Shown: positions 42,213 through 51,224 of the stretch, one piece after another | Layout of the letters: each line of letters starts with the position of its first letter | Position numbering within the stretch: position 1 is the stretch's first letter | Assembly: GCF_003112515.1 (NCBI RefSeq) | Contig: NZ_BEVZ01000002.1 | Span: 1,612,001-1,676,000 of the forward strand | Source of the DNA: Streptomyces fragilis | Lineage (GTDB): Bacteria > Actinomycetota > Actinomycetes > Streptomycetales > Streptomycetaceae | Length of the DNA: 64,000 bases | Reading direction: 5' to 3' | Notes under the pieces: model-generated | The model's database searches: none | The model's input: only the letters and a program-made list of their open reading frames with translations | What the model was told of the DNA's origin: nothing | Translations under genes and position numbers: made by a program

Positions 42213-42716
42213 ATGGAGGACCCAGGGCGCGGAGACGATCCGGGCCCACAAGGCCCCGTGGAGGCGGCCACGCCCCCCGGGGCGCACGCCCCCTACGAAG
42301 GGGTGTGGAGGTTCACCGCCCCGGCCGTGGACGCCTCGGTGCCGCAGGCGCGCCGCGCCGTGCGCGACCTGCTGCGGCGCCAAGGGGTGCCGGCCGCCGA
42401 GGAGGTGCTCGACGGACTGCTGCTGATCGTCTCGGAGCTGGTCACCAACGCCGTCCGCCACGCCGCTCTGCTGTCACCCGTCCTGGCGGTGGAGGTCGCG
42501 GTGGGTGCGGAATGGATCAGGGTCTCCGTCGAGGACAACCACCCCTACCGGCCCACCGCGCTGATCGCCGACACCGGTTGGACCGGCGGCCGGGGTCTGC
42601 TGCTGGTGCGCGAGACCACCCGGGAGTTCGGCGGGGTCTGCGAGGTGGAGCACACCGCCGCGGGCGGGAAGATCATCTGGGCGGCGGTGCCGCTCCGCCC
42701 GCCCGGCCGGTACTGA
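42213..42716 (+). CDS. Anti-sigma-factor-type ATPase (RsbW/SpoIIAB-like HATPase)
   Basis: A 167-residue protein with a GHKL/HATPase_c fold. N box ELVTNAVRHA at about 83-92, ATP-lid GGRGLLLVRE with the G1/G2 glycines, and an N-terminal segment (ASVPQARRAVRDLLRRQG) typical of Streptomyces RsbW-like kinases. These bind ATP and control a sigma factor or its antagonist. No partner sigma or anti-anti-sigma gene lies beside it. ATG 42213 is preferred for its GGGGGCC upstream; a GTG at 42177 would add 12 residues. Confidence 0.85.
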   Translation: MEDPGRGDDPGPQGPVEAATPPGAHAPYEGVWRFTAPAVDASVPQARRAVRDLLRRQGVPAAEEVLDGLLLIVSELVTNAVRHAALLSPVLAVEVAVGAEWIRVSVEDNHPYRPTALIADTGWTGGRGLLLVRETTREFGGVCEVEHTAAGGKIIWAAVPLRPPGRY

Positions 42717-42798
42717 GAGCCGCACGGAAGCGGCCGCCGGACCGGCCCCCACCCGGCCCGGCCGACCCACCCGGACCGCTCGGCCCACCGGATCGTGG

Positions 42799-42846
42799 CC
42801 CGCCAGCCCGCCAGCCCGCCAGCCCGCCAGCCCGCCAGCCCGCCGG
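42799..42846. repeat. 8-bp tandem repeat (CCCGCCAG, six units)
   Basis: Five perfect copies of CCCGCCAG and one with a single change, in the 184-bp gap between the ATPase gene and idi, which end towards each other. The unit length is not a multiple of three and no frame is supported. Confidence 0.9.
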
Positions 42847-42900
42847 CCCACCGGAACGCGGGGCGCGTCGGACCGCAGGGGCCCGCCGGCCCGACGGCGG

Positions 42901-43476
42901 CTACCAGCCGATCGAAGGACCGGTGAGCTCGCGGATCGCGGGGCGCGCCGCGTCGAGCACGGTCATGAACCACGCCGAGAAAGGGTCGGCGTCGTGCCGC
43001 TTCTCCAGCTCCTCGGGAGTGACGAACGCGATGTCGCCCACCTCCTCCGGGTCCGGATCCGGCCGGCCGCCGACCAGGCCGACGAAGAGGTGGTTGAACT
43101 CCTGCTCCACCAGGCCCGAGGCCGGGTCCGGGTGGTTGTAGCGGACGGTGCCCGCCTCGGCGAGCAGCGCGGGGGAGACCCCCAGCTCCTCGAAGGTGCG
43201 GCGCGCGGCGGCGGCGAAAGGCGATTCGCCCGGGTACGGGTGGCCGCAGCAGGTGTTGGACCACACGCCGGGGGAGTGGTACTTGCCCAGCGCGCGCTGC
43301 TGCAGCAGCAGCCTTCCGCGGTTGTCGAAGAGGAAGACGGAGAAGGCCCGGTGCAGCAGACCGGGCGCCTGGTGGGCCGTGAGTTTCTCCTCCGTGCCGA
43401 TGGTCACGCCCTGCTCGTCGACCAGCTCCAGCAGGATGGTCTCGTCCGTCGTCGTCTTCACAGGTGTGCTCGGCAT
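42901..43476 (-). CDS. idi: Isopentenyl-diphosphate delta-isomerase, type I
   Basis: A 191-residue Nudix-fold isomerase. The catalytic Cys sits in SNTCCGHPYPGES, the active-site Glu region is in GLVEQEFNHLFVG, and the Nudix-like box is FAAAARRTFEELGV. It interconverts IPP and DMAPP, balancing precursors for prenyl synthases. ATG 43476 has TAGGGG upstream. It stands about 9 kb before the hopanoid cluster, which uses its products. Confidence 0.93.
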   Translation of the reverse strand: MPSTPVKTTTDETILLELVDEQGVTIGTEEKLTAHQAPGLLHRAFSVFLFDNRGRLLLQQRALGKYHSPGVWSNTCCGHPYPGESPFAAAARRTFEELGVSPALLAEAGTVRYNHPDPASGLVEQEFNHLFVGLVGGRPDPDPEEVGDIAFVTPEELEKRHDADPFSAWFMTVLDAARPAIRELTGPSIGW

Positions 43477-43552
43477 GACCCCTAGTCTGCCGTACACGAG
43501 CCGGTGGCGCGGGCGCGGCACCGCCGACCGGCCCCCGCGCGCCGGAGCGCGG

Positions 43553-44497
43553 TCAATGGCACAGACCCGCCTCGTGCGCCGCGTGGCCCGCCGGTTCGAG
43601 CTGGAAGGTGCAGTGCGCCACGTCGAAGTGCGAGCCCAGGCAGGACTGCAGGTCACGCAGCATCCGCTCGTGCCCCCTGCCCGCCAGCGCCTCGGCGCCG
43701 ACCACCACGTGCGCCGACAGCACCGGCAGCCCCGAGGTGATCGTCCACACGTGCAGGTCGTGCACGTCGTCCACACCGGGCAGCGCCAGCAGGTGCGAGC
43801 GCAGCTGGGCCAGGTCGACGTCGCGCGGGGCGGCCTCCAGCAGGACGTCCACCGTCTCGCGCAGCAGCCGCCAGGCGCGCGGCACGATCATCAGCGCGAT
43901 CACCAGGGAGGCGAGGGGGTCGGCGGCCCGCCAGCCGGTCAGCAGCACCAGCGCGGCCGAGACCAGCACCGCCACGGACCCCAGCGCGTCGGCCGCCACC
44001 TCCAGGAAGGCGCCGCGGACGTTCAGGCTCTCCTTGCGGCCGCCCATCAACAGCAGCAGCGACACCAGGTTCGCGACCAGGCCCACCGCGCCGAAGACCA
44101 GCGTCAGGCCGCCCTCCACCTCGGCCGGCTCCAGCAGCCGGCCGACGGCCTCCACCACCACGTAGCCGCCCACCCCGAACAGCAGCAGGCAGTTGGCCAG
44201 CGCCGCCAGGATCTCCGCCCGGGCCAGCCCGAAGGTGCGGTGGCCGCTCGCCGGGCGGCCCGCGAAACGGATCGCCAGGAGCGCCATGCCCAGCCCCAGC
44301 GCGTCGGTGGCCATGTGGGCGGCGTCCGCGACCAGCGCGAGGGAGCCCGCGAGCACGCCGCCGGCCACCTCGGCCGCGGTCACCAGCAGCGTGATCGCCA
44401 GGGCCGCCCGCAGTCGGCCGCGGTGCGCCGCCGTCACCGTGGCGGCGGGTCCCGCGCCCCCGCCGTGGTGGTGTCCGTGCTGGTGTCCGGCCCCCAT
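43553..44497 (-). CDS. Cation diffusion facilitator (CzcD/ZitB-like)
   Basis: A 314-residue protein. It has a His-rich N-terminus (HQHGHHH), six transmembrane helices and metal-site pairs HxxxD (ADAAHMATDALG, helix 2) and AADALGS (helix 5). The C-terminal cytosolic domain is ferredoxin-like (DDVHDLHVWTITSG). It exports zinc or a similar divalent metal in exchange for protons. ATG 44497 has GGAGGG about 11 bases upstream. Confidence 0.9.
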   Translation of the reverse strand: MGAGHQHGHHHGGGAGPAATVTAAHRGRLRAALAITLLVTAAEVAGGVLAGSLALVADAAHMATDALGLGMALLAIRFAGRPASGHRTFGLARAEILAALANCLLLFGVGGYVVVEAVGRLLEPAEVEGGLTLVFGAVGLVANLVSLLLLMGGRKESLNVRGAFLEVAADALGSVAVLVSAALVLLTGWRAADPLASLVIALMIVPRAWRLLRETVDVLLEAAPRDVDLAQLRSHLLALPGVDDVHDLHVWTITSGLPVLSAHVVVGAEALAGRGHERMLRDLQSCLGSHFDVAHCTFQLEPAGHAAHEAGLCH

Positions 44498-44797
44498 GGA
44501 AACCGCCCTCCGTGCTCGCCGCCGCCCCCGGGTGACCGGGGAACGCCGCCCTCCGCCGACCGTTGCCGCCCCCAGTCAACTACCTCCGGTCGCCAGGGGC
44601 AAAGCGACGCTGAACACCGTTGTCATATCCTGTGACCTGCGCAAACGTTCTGCGGCCGGCCGGCCGCGGGGCGGGCGGTGATCGCGGGGCTCCGGCGATC
44701 CGATAGCCTCTGCCGACACGCCCCGGCCGCCTCGCCGGGCGGGCCACCACGTATGCCGCCGGCGCGCATCAGCGCCGCACCCAGGGAGTGAGTACGG
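44498..44797. other. Divergent promoter region before the envelope locus
   Basis: 300 bp without a gene, between the leftward CDF gene and the rightward CDP-alcohol locus. It contains a lower-GC stretch at 44610-44650 (TTGTCATATCC), a self-complementary GCGGCCGGCCGGCCGC at 44652-44667, and TAGCCT at 44704-44709, a possible -10 for the locus. Confidence 0.45.
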
Positions 44798-46633
44798 TTG
44801 CCGACCGCCATCGTCACCGGTCCGCCGGTTCCCGGATCTTCCTTGGCGGACGATCTCGCATCCCTCGGGTTCGAGGTGCGCGCCGCCGCCGACGTGGGTG
44901 AGACGGAGGCGCTGCTCGCCGCCGTCCCGGGCGACCGCCGCGTCGCGCTCGTCGACGCGCGGTTCATGGGCCACCTGCACGCATTGCGCCTCGGTCTCAC
45001 CGACCCCCGGTTCCCGGTCTCCGCGATCGAGGGAGCCGTCTCGGTGAAGCCGGAGGCGCGCAAGGCGCTCATCCGGGCCGTCGCCCGGGCCAGCTCCGCC
45101 GCCGTGGACGCCGTGGACGCCCCCGCGCCCGGCGACGCCACCGCCGTCGCGGACCGCGCGCTGGCCGACCGGCTCGCCGCCGCCCTCGAGAGCGACGGCG
45201 AGCAGGTGCACCGCCCCGAACTGGGCAGCCTGGTGGCGGCCACCCCCGCCGACCCGCAGAGCCGGCACGCCACCCGTGAGGCCCTCGCGGCCGTCGACGA
45301 GGAGTCGGTCCGGCTGCGCTCCGCGGTGAAGGCCCGCGACGGCTTCGTCACGACCTTCCTCATCAGCCCCTACTCCAAGTACGTCGCCCGCTGGTGCGCG
45401 CGCCGCGGTCTGACCCCCAACCAGGTCACCACCGCCTCGCTGCTCACCGCGCTGGTCGCGGCCGCCTGCGCCGCCACCGGGACCCGCGGCGGCTTCGTCG
45501 CGGCCGGCGTGCTGCTGATCGCCTCGTTCGTCCTGGACTGCGCGGACGGACAGCTCGCCCGCTACTCGCTGCAGTACTCGACGCTGGGCGCCTGGCTCGA
45601 CGCCACCTTCGACCGGGCCAAGGAGTACGCCTACTACGCGGGCCTCGCCCTGGGCGCCGCCCGCGGCGGGGACGACGTCTGGGCACTGGCCCTGGGCGCG
45701 ATGATCCTGCAGACCTGCCGGCACGTGGTCGACTTCTCCTTCAACGAGGCCAACCACGACGCCCAGGCCAACACCAGCCCCACCGCGGCGCTCTCCGACA
45801 GGCTGGACAACCTCGGCTGGACGGTCTGGCTCCGCCGCATGATCGTCCTGCCGATCGGCGAACGCTGGCTGATGATCGCCGTGCTCACCGCCCTCACCAC
45901 GCCCCGCGTCACCTTCGTGGTGCTGCTGATCGGCTGCGCCGTCGCCGCCTGCTACACCACCGCCGGCCGCCTGCTGCGCTCGGTGACCCGCAAGGCGCGC
46001 CGCACCGACCGCGCGGCCGCCGCGCTGGCCGACCTGACCGACAGCGGCCCCCTCGCCCAGGCCGTGGCCCGGGTCACCCGTCGTCTCGTTCCGTCCGGTT
46101 CCGCCCCGTTCGTCGCCGCCGCCGGCGCGCTGCTCGTGGTGATCCTCGCCGCAGTGTGGGGCGCCTCGTGGATCACCGTCGCCGGCGCCGCCGGCTACGC
46201 CCTGCTGGCCGGCGCGGCCGTCGCCCGGCCCCTGATGGGCGCCCTGGACTGGCTCGTTCCCCCCTTCTTCCGCGCCGCCGAGTATGGCGTCGTTGCGCTG
46301 CTCGCGGCCGAATCCGGGGTGAACGGAGCGCTTCCGGCGGCTTTCGGGCTGGTGGCGGCGGTCGCCTACCATCACTACGACACGGTGTACCGCATCCGCG
46401 GCAACGCCGGAGCGCCCCCGCACTGGCTGGTGCGGGCGGTGCTGGGCCACGAGGGCCGCACCCTCGTGGTCGCCGTGCTCGCCGCACTGCTCACCGCGGC
46501 GCAGTTCCCGGTCGCGCTCACGGCGCTCGCCGTGGCCGTGGCCGCCCTGGTGCTCCTGGAGAGCATCCGCTATTGGGTGTCCGCCCACCGGGCCGGCGCA
46601 CCCGCTGTACACGACGAAGGAGAACCCGCATGA
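44798..46633 (+). CDS. CDP-alcohol phosphatidyltransferase with extra N-terminal domain (DUF5941-like)
   Basis: A 611-residue protein. Residues 1-180 form a soluble alpha/beta domain of unknown role. Residues about 185-400 hold a CDP-alcohol phosphatidyltransferase core with the full signature, DCADGQLAR, eight residues, then GAWLDATFDRA (Asp247 to Asp272), and several membrane helices. The remaining part adds more membrane helices. It would transfer a phospho-alcohol from a CDP-activated donor, or from CDP-diacylglycerol, to an acceptor in the membrane. The start is TTG 44798 with GGGAG about 10 bases upstream. Its stop overlaps the next gene's ATG (ATGA). Confidence 0.85.
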   Translation: MPTAIVTGPPVPGSSLADDLASLGFEVRAAADVGETEALLAAVPGDRRVALVDARFMGHLHALRLGLTDPRFPVSAIEGAVSVKPEARKALIRAVARASSAAVDAVDAPAPGDATAVADRALADRLAAALESDGEQVHRPELGSLVAATPADPQSRHATREALAAVDEESVRLRSAVKARDGFVTTFLISPYSKYVARWCARRGLTPNQVTTASLLTALVAAACAATGTRGGFVAAGVLLIASFVLDCADGQLARYSLQYSTLGAWLDATFDRAKEYAYYAGLALGAARGGDDVWALALGAMILQTCRHVVDFSFNEANHDAQANTSPTAALSDRLDNLGWTVWLRRMIVLPIGERWLMIAVLTALTTPRVTFVVLLIGCAVAACYTTAGRLLRSVTRKARRTDRAAAALADLTDSGPLAQAVARVTRRLVPSGSAPFVAAAGALLVVILAAVWGASWITVAGAAGYALLAGAAVARPLMGALDWLVPPFFRAAEYGVVALLAAESGVNGALPAAFGLVAAVAYHHYDTVYRIRGNAGAPPHWLVRAVLGHEGRTLVVAVLAALLTAAQFPVALTALAVAVAALVLLESIRYWVSAHRAGAPAVHDEGEPA

Positions 46634-47382
46634 TCGGCCTCGTGCTGGCGGCAGGCGCCGGACGCCGCCTGCGCCCCTACACGGACACCCTTCCCAAGGC
46701 TCTGGTGCCCGTGGGGCCCGAGGGCAACGAGGACAGCCTCACCGTCCTCGACCTGACCCTCGGCAACTTCGCCGAGATCGGCCTCACCGAGGTGGCGATC
46801 ATCGTCGGGTACCGCAAGGAGGCCGTCTACGAGCGCCGCGAGGCCCTCGAGGCCAAGTACGGTGTCAAGATCACCCTGATCGACAACGACAAGGCCGAGG
46901 AGTGGAACAACGCCTACTCCCTCTGGTGCGGCCGTGACGCCCTCAAGGACGGCGTCATCCTCGCCAACGGCGACACCGTCCACCCGGTCTCCGTCGAGAA
47001 GACGCTGCTCGCCGCCCGCGGCGAGGGCAAGAAGATCATCCTCGCCCTCGACACGGTGAAGAAGCTCGCCGACGAGGAGATGAAGGTCGTCGTCGACCCC
47101 GAGAAGGGCGTCCGCAAGATCACCAAGCTGATGGACCCGGCGGAGGCCACCGGCGAGTACATCGGCGTCACCCTGATCGAGGGCGAGGCGGCCGCGGAGC
47201 TCGGCGACGCGCTGAAGACCGTCTGGGAGACGGACCCGCAGCAGTTCTACGAGCACGGCTACCAGGAGCTGGTCAACCGCGGCTTCAAGATCGACGTCGC
47301 GCCGATCGGCGAGGTCGCGTGGGTCGAGATCGACAACCACGACGACCTGGCCCGTGGTCGGGAGATCGCGTGCCGCTACTGA
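46630..47382 (+). CDS. Nucleotidyltransferase, LicC/IPCT-like (probable CTP:alcohol-phosphate cytidylyltransferase)
   Basis: A 250-residue protein. It has the nucleotidyltransferase start LVLAAGAGRRLRPYTDTLPKAL (Gly-rich loop, Lys23), the substrate loop EEWNNAYSLWCGRD and the metal-binding NGDTV (Asp115). The NN-x-YSL segment is characteristic of LicC-type phosphocholine and inositol-phosphate cytidylyltransferases rather than sugar-1-phosphate enzymes. It probably makes a CDP-linked small alcohol used by the neighbouring CDP-alcohol phosphatidyltransferases. The ATG overlaps the upstream stop. Substrate unknown. Confidence 0.82.
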   Translation: MIGLVLAAGAGRRLRPYTDTLPKALVPVGPEGNEDSLTVLDLTLGNFAEIGLTEVAIIVGYRKEAVYERREALEAKYGVKITLIDNDKAEEWNNAYSLWCGRDALKDGVILANGDTVHPVSVEKTLLAARGEGKKIILALDTVKKLADEEMKVVVDPEKGVRKITKLMDPAEATGEYIGVTLIEGEAAAELGDALKTVWETDPQQFYEHGYQELVNRGFKIDVAPIGEVAWVEIDNHDDLARGREIACRY

Positions 47383-48434
47383 CGAGGCTCATTCCGTCGC
47401 CGGTCGTCGTCGACATCCGGTCCGGAGCCCTGGACGACCTGGCGGCGATCCTGTCCGACCAGCGGATCTCGTCCTCGGGCAAGCTGGCCTTCGCGATCAG
47501 CGCCGGCTCCGGTCAGGCGCTGAGGGAACGGTTCGCTCCCGCGATGCCGCAGGCGGACTGGTTCGACGACGCGGACGGCACCATCGACGGTGCCGTCCGG
47601 CTGGCCGACTCCATCAAGCGCAAGGGCCGCTACGACGCGGTCGTCGCGCTCGGTGGCGGCAAGGTGGTCGACTGCGCCAAGTACGCGGCCGCCCGGGTCG
47701 GGCTGCCGCTGGTCGCGGTCGCCACCAACCTGGCCAACGACGGACTATGCTCGCCGGTGGCCACGCTGGACAACGACGCGGGCCGCGGCTCGTACGGCGT
47801 TCCCAACCCCATCGGCATCGTCATCGACCTGGACATAATCCGCCAGGCGCCGCCGCAGTTCGTGCGGGCCGGCATCGGTGACGTGATCTGCAAGATCTCC
47901 GCCGTGGCGGACTGGGAACTGTCCCAGCGGGTGAACGGCGAGAAGGTCGACGGCCTGGCCGCAGCGATGGCGCGGCAGGCCGCCGAGGCGGTGCTGCGCC
48001 ATCCCGGCACCATCGTCGACGACCAGTTCCTCGCCACCCTGTCCGAGTCGCTGGTGCTCTGCGGCATCTCGATGTCGGTGGCCGGCGACTCGCGTCCCGC
48101 GTCCGGCGCGTGCCACGAGATCAGCCACGGGTTCGACCTGCTCTACCCGAAGCGGGCCGCCGCCCACGGCGAGCAGTGCGGTCTGGGCGGCGCGTTCGCC
48201 ACCTACCTGCGCGGCGACGTGGCGACCGCCGGGGAGATGGCCGAGTGCCTGCGGCGGCACGACCTGCCGGTGCTGCCGGAGGAGATCGGCTTCTCCATGG
48301 AGGAGTTCGTCAAGGTCGTGGAGTTCGCGCCGGAGACCCGTCCCGGCCGCTACACGATCCTCGAGCACCTCGACCTCCGGACCGACCAGATCAAGGACGC
48401 GTACGCCGACTATGTCAAGGCCATCGGTAGCTGA
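47370..48434 (+). CDS. Iron-containing alcohol dehydrogenase, glycerol-1-phosphate dehydrogenase-like
   Basis: A 354-residue protein of the Fe-ADH_2 family. NAD(P) loop GGGKVVDCAKYAA (about 95-107), ANDGLCSPVA, and metal ligands Asp171 (GIGDVICK), His249/His253 (CHEISHGF) and His266 (AAHGEQCG). The nearest known enzymes reduce dihydroxyacetone phosphate to sn-glycerol 1-phosphate (archaeal EgsA, Bacillus AraM). Such a product, or a related polyol phosphate, could be the substrate of the upstream cytidylyltransferase. GTG 47370 has GGGAG 5-6 bases upstream and overlaps the preceding gene by 13 bp. Confidence 0.83.
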   Translation: MPLLTRLIPSPVVVDIRSGALDDLAAILSDQRISSSGKLAFAISAGSGQALRERFAPAMPQADWFDDADGTIDGAVRLADSIKRKGRYDAVVALGGGKVVDCAKYAAARVGLPLVAVATNLANDGLCSPVATLDNDAGRGSYGVPNPIGIVIDLDIIRQAPPQFVRAGIGDVICKISAVADWELSQRVNGEKVDGLAAAMARQAAEAVLRHPGTIVDDQFLATLSESLVLCGISMSVAGDSRPASGACHEISHGFDLLYPKRAAAHGEQCGLGGAFATYLRGDVATAGEMAECLRRHDLPVLPEEIGFSMEEFVKVVEFAPETRPGRYTILEHLDLRTDQIKDAYADYVKAIGS

Positions 48435-49197
48435 ACTGCGGCCCGTCGTCCACCCCGAAGGGGTGAAGGACCGGCGCAGCGGTGAGCACTGGGCGGGTCG
48501 CCTCTACATGCGGGAGATCTCGCTGCGGGTCGACCGCTACCTGGTGAACACCCGGGTGACGCCCAACCAGCTCACCTACCTGATGGTGGTGGCGGGCGTC
48601 CTGGCGGGCGCGGCACTCCTGGTGCCGGGCCTCGCCGGGGCGCTCCTCGGCGCCCTGCTGATCCAGCTGTACCTCCTGCTGGACTGCGTCGACGGGGAGA
48701 TCGCCCGCTGGCGCCGGCAGACCTCGGTCACCGGCGTCTACCTGGACCGCGTCGGCCACTACCTGTCCGAGGCCGCCCTGCTGGTCGGCTTCGGCCTGCG
48801 GGGCGCCGACCTGTGGGACGGGTCGGAGGGTCCCGAGTGGCTGTGGGCCTTCCTGGGCACGCTGGCCGCCCTGGGCGCGATCCTGATCAAGGCCGAGACG
48901 GACCTGGTCGACGTGGCCCGCAGCCGCAGCGGCCTGACCGCCGTGAAGGACGAGGCCGCCGCGCCGCGCTCCTCCGGCCTGGCACTGGCCCGCCGGGCGG
49001 CGGCCGCGCTCAAGTTCCACCGGCTGGTCGGCGGCGTCGAGGCGAGCCTGTTCGTCCTCGTCGTCGCGATCGCCGACCTGATCGCCGGCGGCGGTCTCTT
49101 CTGGACCCGCCTCGGCATCGCCGTGCTGGCAGGCATCGCGATCCTGCAGACCCTGCTGCACCTCGTGTCCATCCTCGCCTCGAGCAGACTGCGGTGA
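48412..49197 (+). CDS. Second CDP-alcohol phosphatidyltransferase, with variant active site
   Basis: A 261-residue membrane protein. The signature reads DCVDGEIAR, eight residues, then GVYLDRVGH: Asp91, Asp94, Gly95, Ala98, Arg99, Gly108 and Asp112 are present. The fourth acidic position is His116 instead of Asp; in characterised members that Asp acts as the general base. About five membrane helices follow. ATG 48412 overlaps the upstream gene by 23 bp, and the stop overlaps the next start (GTGA). Probably condenses a CDP-alcohol with a second alcohol or lipid. The change may signal a distinct reaction. Confidence 0.83.
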   Translation: MSRPSVAELRPVVHPEGVKDRRSGEHWAGRLYMREISLRVDRYLVNTRVTPNQLTYLMVVAGVLAGAALLVPGLAGALLGALLIQLYLLLDCVDGEIARWRRQTSVTGVYLDRVGHYLSEAALLVGFGLRGADLWDGSEGPEWLWAFLGTLAALGAILIKAETDLVDVARSRSGLTAVKDEAAAPRSSGLALARRAAAALKFHRLVGGVEASLFVLVVAIADLIAGGGLFWTRLGIAVLAGIAILQTLLHLVSILASSRLR

Positions 49198-50183
49198 GCG
49201 CCTCCGTGAACTCCGTGAACCCCGTGCACTCCGCGCACGAATCCCTGAAGGACGCCGTGACCGGGATCCAGCCCGACGCCGCCCCCGCCGGCCGCCGGCC
49301 CGCCAAGGTGGGCGCGGTGATCATCACCATGGGCAACCGCCCGGCCGAGCTGCGGGCGCTGCTCGACTCGGTGGCCCGCCAGGAGGGCGACCCGGTCGAG
49401 GTCGTCGTGGTGGGCAACGGAGCTCCCGTGCCCGAGGTCCCCGCCGGCGTGCGGACCGTCGAGCTGCCCGAGAACCTGGGCATCCCCGGCGGACGCAACG
49501 TCGGCATCGAGGCCTTCCGCTCCGAGGGGGCCGACGGCTACGACGTCGACATCATGCTCTTCCTGGACGACGACGGCCTGCTCGCCCGCACCGACACCGC
49601 CGAGCTGTGCCGCCGGGCCTTCGAGGCCGACCCGCGCCTGGGCATCATCAGCTTCCGGATCGCCGACCCGGACACCGGGGCGACCCAACGCCGGCACGTC
49701 CCGCGGCTGCGCGCCTCCGACCCGATGCGCTCGTCGCGGGTCACCACCTTCCTGGGCGGCGCCAACGCGGTGCGCACCGAGGTCATGGCCCAGGTGGGCG
49801 CGCTGCCCGGCGACTTCTTCTACGCCCACGAGGAGACCGACCTCGCCTGGCGCGCCCTGGACGCCGGCTGGATGATCGACTACCGGGCCGACATGGTCCT
49901 GTACCACCCCACCACGGCCCCCTCCCGGCACGCGGTCTACCACCGGATGGTGGCGCGCAACCGGGTGTGGCTCGCCCGCCGCAACCTGCCCGCCCTCCTC
50001 GTCCCGGTCTACCTGGGGGTCTGGACGGCGCTCACCTTGCTGCGCACCCGTGACCGGGCCGCGCTCAAGGCGTGGCTGGGCGGCTTCAAGGAGGGCTGGA
50101 CCACCGCGTGCGGTCCTCGCCGTCCGATGCGGTGGCGCACCGTGTGGCGGCTGACCCGGCTGGGCCGCCCTCCGGTCATCTGA
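49194..50183 (+). CDS. Family 2 glycosyltransferase
   Basis: A 329-residue GT-A enzyme: KVGAVIITMGNRPAELRALL start, VVVVGNGA, the nucleotide/metal motif FLDDDG and a DFFYAHEETDLAWRALDAGW acceptor loop with catalytic acid. No clear transmembrane helix except a hydrophobic patch near residue 270. It adds a sugar to the locus product. GTG 49194 overlaps the previous stop. The first ~35 residues are low-complexity. Confidence 0.87.
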   Translation: MSASVNSVNPVHSAHESLKDAVTGIQPDAAPAGRRPAKVGAVIITMGNRPAELRALLDSVARQEGDPVEVVVVGNGAPVPEVPAGVRTVELPENLGIPGGRNVGIEAFRSEGADGYDVDIMLFLDDDGLLARTDTAELCRRAFEADPRLGIISFRIADPDTGATQRRHVPRLRASDPMRSSRVTTFLGGANAVRTEVMAQVGALPGDFFYAHEETDLAWRALDAGWMIDYRADMVLYHPTTAPSRHAVYHRMVARNRVWLARRNLPALLVPVYLGVWTALTLLRTRDRAALKAWLGGFKEGWTTACGPRRPMRWRTVWRLTRLGRPPVI

Positions 50184-50294
50184 GAAGCTCGTCGCAGCGG
50201 GCGGGCCGGGGCCTCGGCCCGTGCCCGCCTCCCACCGCCGGGACGCCGTGCCCGTCCAGACGCCGTATCCATCGAGACAGCGAGAGTTCGAGCA

Positions 50295-51224
50295 GTGAGT
50301 GAGTCAACGCATGACGGCCCGGTCGCGGTCGGTCCGCGCCCGTCGCCCGACGACGGCCTGACGGCGGCGGAGCTCGCCGCCAAGTACGGCCTGACCGTGA
50401 GCGGCGCGCGGCCCTCCCTTCCGGCGTACGTGCGTCAGCTGTGGAACCGCCGTCACTTCATCGTGGCCTTCTCCCGGGCCAAGCTGGCCGCGCAGTACAG
50501 CCAGGCCAAGCTCGGCCAGCTCTGGCAGGTGGTGACGCCGCTGCTGAACGCGCTGGTCTACTACCTGATCTTCGGGCTCATCCTGGACGCGGGCCGCGGC
50601 CTGCCCAAGGACGTGTACATCCCGTTCCTGGTGACCGGCGTGTTCGTGTTCACCTTCACCCAGACGTCGGTGATGTCCGGCGTCCGGGCGATCTCCGGCA
50701 ACCTGGGCCTGGTGCGCGCCCTGCACTTCCCGCGCGCCTCGCTGCCCGTCTCCTTCGCCCTGCAGCAGCTGCAGCAGCTGCTGGTCTCGATGATCGTGCT
50801 GTTCGTGGTGGTCATGGTCTTCGGCAGCCGGCCCTCGCTGTCCTGGCTGCTGATCCTGCCCGCGCTGGCGCTCCAGTTCGCCTTCAACACCGGCCTCGCC
50901 CTGATCATGGCGCGGGCCGGGGCGCACACCCCCGACCTCGCCCAGCTCATGCCGTTCGTCACCCGGACGTGGATGTACGCCTCCGGCGTGATGTTCTCCA
51001 TCCCGGCCATGCTCGAGGGCAGGCCGCAGTGGATCGCGGACGTCCTGCAGTGGAACCCGGCCGCCGTCTACATGGATCTGATCCGTTTCGCGCTGATCGA
51101 CGGCTACGGCTCGGAGAACCTCCCGCCGCACGTGTGGGCGGTGGCGCTGGGCTGGGCCGTGCTGATCCTGGCCGGCGGGTTCGTGTACTTCTGGAAGGCG
51201 GAGGAGAGGTACGGCCGTGGCTGA
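50295..51224 (+). CDS. ABC-2 transporter permease (TagG/Wzm type)
   Basis: A 309-residue protein. An N-terminal cytosolic amphipathic region (LPAYVRQLWNRRHFIVAFSRAKLAAQYSQAKLGQLWQVVTPLLNAL) and six transmembrane helices match polysaccharide/teichoic-acid exporter permeases. GTG 50295 opens after a 111-bp gap from the glycosyltransferase, the only break in the locus. It forms the channel with the ATPase that follows. Confidence 0.88.
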   Translation: MSESTHDGPVAVGPRPSPDDGLTAAELAAKYGLTVSGARPSLPAYVRQLWNRRHFIVAFSRAKLAAQYSQAKLGQLWQVVTPLLNALVYYLIFGLILDAGRGLPKDVYIPFLVTGVFVFTFTQTSVMSGVRAISGNLGLVRALHFPRASLPVSFALQQLQQLLVSMIVLFVVVMVFGSRPSLSWLLILPALALQFAFNTGLALIMARAGAHTPDLAQLMPFVTRTWMYASGVMFSIPAMLEGRPQWIADVLQWNPAAVYMDLIRFALIDGYGSENLPPHVWAVALGWAVLILAGGFVYFWKAEERYGRG

